From: Dipetalonema caudispina
Lineage: Eukaryota; Nematoda; Chromadorea; Rhabditida; Onchocercidae
Assembly: GCA_013365325.1 (NCBI GenBank)
Contig: JABVXV010000026.1
Span: forward strand, 248,001-312,000
DNA length: 64,000 nt
Direction of reading: 5' to 3'
This document shows, in pieces, positions 58,101 to 64,000 of the stretch; the first letter of the stretch is position 1; each line of letters begins with the position of its first letter. The position numbers and the translations under genes were made by a program. The notes beneath the pieces were generated by a model that saw only the letters and a list, made by a program, of their open reading frames with translations, ran no database searches and was not told the origin of the DNA.

Positions 58101-61100
58101 CCACGTGTTCACTTTATTGCTTTTTTGGATAAGAAATCCGATGAATGTAATGAAGCGCAGGATGGTATTACTTTTATTGATCCATCAGATATCATCGGCG
58201 AGCAGTCGAACACAAGCAGTGATACCAATTTCTCTTCTGGTTTATCGTCGGTTCTGGTAAATTTACTTGTTTAACATATCTCTGTTCTATATAGTATAAT
58301 TGCTGGAATAATGTAGAAACGTGGAATTCAGTATAGGAGGACAGTACTGCTTAAATAAGAAAAAGTGATAAGGAAACGAAGAGGAAAGAAGAGAAGAAAC
58401 GTTATTGAGATTATAATTAGCGCTGGTATGAAGAAATGCGAAATGGGGGGTTTTTTACACTTTTTACTTAAAATCAGTTTCAAAATTTCCAGTTTTCTTT
58501 TTATGGATCTCTTTAGGTTGGTAATTTATGCAATAAAATCGCTCATCGACGAGGTCGTCCGTGGGAAATTCTTTATGAATGCACATTATGTGATTTTTAT
58601 GATATTGCTTTTGCATGGTCACAGAATGCGTTATTTGATATTGGGGGCAAGGCGGTAGTTAAAATGATGAAAGGTTTGTGGAAGTTAGAGTTTTTTCCAA
58701 TTTCTTTTCGTCACTTTGTTCAAAATGACGAATATGAAAATATGACAAGTATAGATTCGTTATTTTTTGCGGCAATAGAAATTTTTCACACGGTTAATTA
58801 TAATTATCCTGGTGATCATGTTTTTTGCATGCAGTTCTGTAGATAATTGTTTATATAAGTTTTTCTTTTTTTTGCCAGGATTTTGTAGAGCTGTTAGATG
58901 AGTATTTAAGATCATTTTTACGAATTTGTCATTTAGGGAAGATTTCCTTTTCTTTCCCGGTAGAAATTAATGATGGTAATTTAGCAAAAGGAATTTGCAA
59001 ACATTCAAACGAAACTTTTTTGATGTGCACTTGAAAAATAAATATTTTGCAGTGATAACATTGCCGGGAAAATTTTTCCTTCAACCGGATGAAGATAACA
59101 ATTTACAAAGTAGTGTATCGCCTCCTCTTAGTTGTAAGTTCCATCGTTTTTATCAACTTATGTAATGAGGCTTTGACGGTCTTTTTCTTTTTTTTTTCAA
59201 TTAAAAAACTGATGACATGAAATGTCGCATTGCTTTTATATAAAATAATTAGTTGATTTAGTACTTTACAATACTTCCGATGTTCAAAATTTTCATTTAA
59301 TTGGTTATGGCCCGGAATTTTCGGTATTGAAATGGGATAGATACATACAGACTAGAGAGAGAGAGAGGGGCAGTATTTATTAACCAACCAAGTAGCATGT
59401 TGAACAAGTCATGTAAAAAACGGTAGGCTTACATGACATCGCAAAAGGATGTGAATCCTTCCTAAATCATTTGATGATAAAAATATAAACGATCATGGAA
59501 GAATTAGCTATGCACACGTGCAAAAAATTCGAATAGTGATAAAAAAGGAAAATAAAATAAAATTAATAAAAAAAAGAAAGAAGAATGAAATGAATATTTT
59601 TGTACTAAGCATAATAAATGGTCAATTTTTTCGGTGGTGAATGGGGGATAAATTCACCATGCAACAGTCTGTCGCCGGAGCCACTTTCGTTACTGGAATT
59701 ACTTTATGAACGAGAGCATAGCTGTACCATGGATAAAGATGATTACCGAAATTTTCGCGGTTCCTCAGCTTTGTCACTATTCCATAACAATGACTCAACG
59801 TTTCATTGTGATCGTCAACTGGAATTTCCAGTACCATCTACTTTCCAGTAACGTTTTTCATGCTTTTGTGCGAAATATCATGGATGATGTGACGTGTAAC
59901 TCATTACGCGTTGATATCAAAAAATAAATGAATAAGCAAAAGTAGGATATTTGGGAAATTCAAGAATCAACTGAATAGAAATACTTGTTGGGGATTTTAT
60001 TATTTCCTTAACTGATCTATCAACAAATCAGAACAATAAGCCTTATAAGACAAGAAAGTTATCCTTACTCGAAATCCGTTACATTTTTAAAAGATTCATA
60101 AATATTTCTGAATATCTTAATGGTTGTCCTGTCATCATTCACGGTGTAATAATTTTCTGTTTATTAATTAAATGGTAGGATTTGCCGATCTTTATTTCAA
60201 AGCTTTTCTTTGCAAATTTTGAAAAACCAACTCCATTTAATGGTAACTCGATTTAGCTCCAAATTAAATAATAAATATAAGATTAAATATATTAATTTTA
60301 AGGTTATCAGTTGATGTTCCGAATAGTGATTATTTTGGCTACATCACGAAGCCGAATTCATTTCGATCGAGGACATGTTCTCTATCTCTCGAACGACCCC
60401 GAACAGTACTGAGTGAAGCCGCTCCATTCTATGTCAAATATCTCAAAGAACAAAATAAAATGAGCAGGTGGTCGCCAAGGTTACTGTTTAAGTTTGATTT
60501 GAAGGGAATATTAATTTTCATTGTGCAGATTATATGGAAAGCTTCATGTGTCACCGCATTGTGAGAGGTAGTGTCTCCTTAAGAAATTTAAAAGGACAAA
60601 CAGTATTCCGTACTAAAGATGATATTTCACAAATATTTTTACATATTATCACAAAGTGCATTATCTAACTGTAGGTTCATGACGATTAGAATATGAATTT
60701 CACATAAGGGTATGTCTGAAATCTGTCAAAAATCTATTCAGTACTTCTTTTTCTGTCTACATAACTTATATTTCTCTCGATTATTTATAGCCATAGTAAC
60801 TGTGGAAGCACGTCGTCTTGTGTCAGGATGCACGATGAAAGTACTGATCATCTCTTCTTATCTACTTTACCATTTTTCGAATTTTTCTTTTTTGTATTTT
60901 CCTTTTTGTTCCATTTTTCTCTTGTTTGAATAACTATGAAATATTTAAAAAATTGAAGTAATTCTTTATTTTGGAAAATTTCTTTTTTTCTATGGATGAG
61001 GACTTTGGAAATTTGCAGATTAAGGAAATTTTTAAATCATATTAAAGGTTTGCTACCGTTCTGAAAAATTCTAAGGTTTTATTCACTAACTTTTAATCTT

Positions 61101-64000
61101 ACTTTTTTAAAACTTTTTCACCTTCTATCCTTTACCTTTTGTTGAATAGAAATGACAGTTTTTTTTCTTCGTTTTGATGGCATCATCTAAAATAAATATC
61201 ACATTGCATGTGTTTATGCACGGGTGCGCATTTTCTTGTAATTTAAAAAATTTTTCGAGTAGTTTTTATGGGTTAAGCTGCAGGAGTATTAGTAGTGAAT
61301 TTTAAGATTATTTCCGGTGAATTAGCTATTAATTTTCAGTCATTCAAAAAGTCAACAATTTGATCAAAAAATGAGATTCGCTCGTGTTGAAGAACACATC
61401 CTGCATTCTTCTATGAATTCATTAAGTGACCAAAAACGAAAATTGCGGGAAATGGGTGGTCGTGCGAATAGTATGCTCTCAAGAACTTCGGCGGAAATCG
61501 TTTCGAAAGAAATCAACAGCCAACTTTTCATAGATTATATCAATTCAATACACAGTGGTGATGTTAATATACCAATGAAATTTGTGAAAGACAATGCAGA
61601 TGATATTGAAAAACAGGTGGTCACTTCTCAGATTCCAAACGAAGTAAACCATTCTTCGATCCGGCACAGTTTAATTCAGGATGGAATGGATCAACTTAAA
61701 TCCCATTCGAACGAGGTTCGAGGCACTTCAAGTTGGATTGATGATTTCTCAAACCAAGTTCGGGTGAAGTCCAGCCAGGTTCCGATTCGATCAGTTCAAG
61801 AGTCGATTACTAGAAATTTTGAAGATCAAGATATTCCAAATGCTGGAACTGTAGACAATGTTCAGCAAGACCAGTTTTCAAAAAGAATTATAAATTCAGC
61901 AACTTTCGAAAAAAAAGAATCACAGTTATCAACTTCGATTACCGAGGTAATTCAATTGAATCAATCTGGACTGAAATCGACCCGGTTGGGATTACCAACA
62001 GTGAATTTTATTTCTGTTCTACAAAGTATATATCTCTTATATCTGATATTACTTGTTTTCTTGTATACCTTAACGGGAATTGAATTTCAGAGTACACGTA
62101 AAATGTTATCAGCAACAGGTAAACAAAAATATCATCATTGCAATTTGTCGTCCTATGCACATTGTACTTTCCATACTTTTCAAGATGGTATGTTCGTGGT
62201 AACAGTTCCTTTTCAATGATAAGCGCAAAATTGTGTTGTTTACGCAATGTTGTTTGTTTACTGGCGAAATTGCTGTCGTATAATAGGCCTATATAATATT
62301 TGACGATATTATCAGTGATATGCCCAAAATTATGTTGTTTTCGAAAGCAGCAAATATTGGATGAAATGATTTGTGAACTTGTCGTAGATGATGGGGAAGG
62401 GGAGGGAAGAGAGTTATTTGTTGCTATAATGATCAAGCATCAGTTGCTGTCGACGTTGGCACCCTTTGCTTTTTCTTTAGTATGAAAAGAAAATTATGGA
62501 ATGAACGAAAAAGTGAAATTGCAAACCAATAGTTTGGTTTAAGGTTGAAAGTCATCGTTTCTTAGATCCCAAAGTTTAAAGTTAAAGGCAGTGGGATATT
62601 TTTATTTTATCAATCTCACCATATATAACCTTTGTATTCCGATTCGTTCTTGCCATTTCTTATCAGTATTACTATTTCCAAGTTTTGGGGGATTTTAATG
62701 TTAGTTTAGAACATTTGATCCATGCTTAATGCTGAAAATTAATGCATTTCCTTGCTATTATGACATTCATTTATTTCTGCGCTTTTTTTCAGACTGTTGT
62801 CACATTTTCCCTACTTCCACATTGATTCCGTCACCACCGTTATTTCGGAGCCCGGAGCCAAAGTTATTGGGTAAAGAAATGTTTCGGATTTTTAGTGGTT
62901 CTCATTTGCACACCACGGCAGATGGCGGAAAAGTTCTTTCGAAGCCTTTAATGGTGAATTTTTAAACGTCGTTTTGCTAAAAATACATGTATTTTTTCCG
63001 ACAATCAGATATGTAGGGGATTCGTGAATCCTGAATTTCATAACGAATTAGAAGTTTTAGGGGAATTTAACTTTGGAATTTTTCTACTCTAATTGTACTC
63101 TTTCATTGTTTATGCATTTAAAACAGAGATTTACACAAGTTCCGAATACTTTCGTAAATTATTGTCCGCTTTTTGATAATCACCGAACGAAAAATTTTGG
63201 ATGAAAATTTGGAATTCCCAATATGAAATCTTTGTAGTCATTTGAAGTGGTTCTGTGATTATAGCAAATGTTTGTTTGAATTTTTTTTTCTCTGCAGATT
63301 CTGGTGTTTACTGGTAACAATGATGATTTGTTCAATCGTATCTTAGAAACTCTCAGTACAATGATACCATCTGATACTCATACTATTTTCCATTTGTCGT
63401 ATGAAGCTTTCTGCAAGCATCCATGGATTGGACAAGGTATAGCATGCTTGATTGTAGCTGATACATCGCATCTGGATGATAAATGTTGGATTCGACTTCA
63501 GCAATATTTCAGTAATGTAGGATATTTTTGAATATTTCAAACCTTTGTCGAATTTCTAAAAACTCGATGACTAATCCTATGTAACATTTATAACAAGGAG
63601 CGAGAAAGGCTATTGACCATTATAACGATTTAGAAATTAAAGGAAGGGAACTATTATTATCAAAGAATTTCTGCGGGAGACAATGGTTATTATTTTTAAA
63701 GAAGTTGGGAACAGGATAAGTCATACTTTTTATGTTTTTACTCTTTTCCTTATTCAATCGATTAACAAGTTTAATTCTGAGAACATTATTTCGCATATGA
63801 TTAAGATACTAATATCTCTCGAGGCGTAACCATTTTTCATTCCCATTCTTCAAACAGCTTTCTCCATTTTATAGCGACCCACTATAGAACATAAACGTCC
63901 CATGTTATTCTCGGAGGATTACATTCTCCTTTAGTTCGTCGATTTTTTCTGAGAAAAAATATGACGAAACAGCGAATTTCTGCTTTCAGTCGGGCAAAAT
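55174..64000 (+). CDS. bpl-1: Holocarboxylase synthetase / biotin protein ligase, 3' end missing
   Basis: Exons read: 55174-55241, 57225-57354, 57543-57752, 58044-58256, 58517-58654, 58879-58975, 59053-59133, about 59668-59847, 60303-60467, 60529-60567, 60791-about 60836, about 61340-62014, 62091-62118, 62793-62953, 63298-63516 and from 63990. Most junctions keep phase; those into 59668 and 61340 do not, so small exons or better sites are missing. Family call: ILVFTGNNDD, then HTIFHLSYEAFCKHPW, CLIVADTSHLDDKCWIRLQQ and YFSN/SGK match the central region of animal holocarboxylase synthetase (human ILLYVGSD ... YLSQGGK). The catalytic domain lies past the window. Upstream is a long poorly conserved N-terminal region with Ser-rich stretches, as in other animal enzymes. 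Known role: attaches biotin to carboxylases such as pyruvate and acetyl-CoA carboxylase. The first exon follows a TTTTAG site five bases before ATG 55174, compatible with trans-splicing; intron 1 is about 2 kb. Confidence 0.8.
56440..56625. repeat. Degenerate short tandem repeat in BPL intron 1
   Basis: Motifs of the form TATGGAA-TACTGT-TTTGAGA-ACTG recur four to five times at roughly 30-38-bp spacing, with many substitutions. Confidence 0.45.
59352..59370. repeat. Short GA microsatellite
   Basis: About 18 bases of GA dinucleotide repeat ending in GGGG, inside an intron of the biotin ligase gene. Confidence 0.7.

Noticed and set aside
59622..59927. Alternative frames on both strands over 59618-59927
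   Set aside because: One frame ends in phase at a GTAACG donor that fits the next biotin-ligase exon; the others are shadows.
1..64000. Search for a novel prokaryote-type system, CRISPR array, transposon ORF or tRNA/rRNA gene
   Set aside because: No direct-repeat arrays with spacers, no transposase or reverse-transcriptase motifs and no cloverleaf-like segments were noticed. The window is ordinary spliced eukaryotic DNA apart from the items listed.

Overview
The window is AT-rich eukaryotic DNA with spliced genes. Introns run from about 58 nt to 2 kb and mostly end in a nematode-style TTTCAG or TTTTAG. Two genes carry strong 3' splice sites just upstream of their start codons, as expected of spliced-leader trans-splicing. 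Gene content and style point to a nematode; a spirurid or filarioid worm is my best guess, but the exact group is inference. I see no rRNA, tRNA, CRISPR array, bacterial operon or autonomous transposon.

Layout, left to right. The + strand tail of a gene cut by the window edge (3-122) is followed by an unidentified + strand gene (about 1.57-5.27 kb), a small + strand helical protein gene with odd reading frames (6.1-7.3 kb), and a decayed coding relic (9.4-10.0 kb). Then come a 10-exon minus-strand F-box gene of the FBXO47/PROM-1 family (10.4-12.8 kb), a doubtful minus-strand gene (13.6-14.2 kb), a + strand secreted cysteine-rich protein (16.6-17.9 kb), folliculin (minus, 19.0-24.0 kb) and translation factor eIF3d (minus, 25.3-30.0 kb). 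Next are a + strand Lys/Glu/Pro-rich disordered protein containing a 378-bp higher-order repeat (31.7-36.9 kb), a minus-strand mini membrane protein (37.3-37.5 kb), a minus-strand BTB-domain protein (37.9-42.4 kb), the ribosome-biogenesis protein WDR3/Utp12 (+, 44.9-52.5 kb) and a holocarboxylase synthetase / biotin protein ligase (+, from 55.2 kb and running off the right end).

For FBXO47, folliculin, eIF3d, WDR3, the BTB gene and the cysteine-rich gene I chained exons by hand, and phases agree at every junction. The totals are 1140, 1818, 1752, 2820, 1761 and 381 nt. Exon boundaries are hand-called and have not been checked against transcripts.

The conserved genes are unrelated housekeeping or regulatory functions (meiosis and protein turnover, nutrient sensing, translation initiation, 18S rRNA processing, biotinylation), so there is no sign of a co-functional cluster. 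The most unusual material is a PCNA/PIP-degron-like motif at the N-terminus of the FBXO47-like protein, the ABC-ABC-A repeat in the proline-rich gene, an almost perfect 100-bp palindrome in a WDR3 intron, a foldback element near 37.2 kb, the small cysteine-rich secreted protein, and the broken coding traces at 6.9-7.3 and 9.4-10.0 kb.
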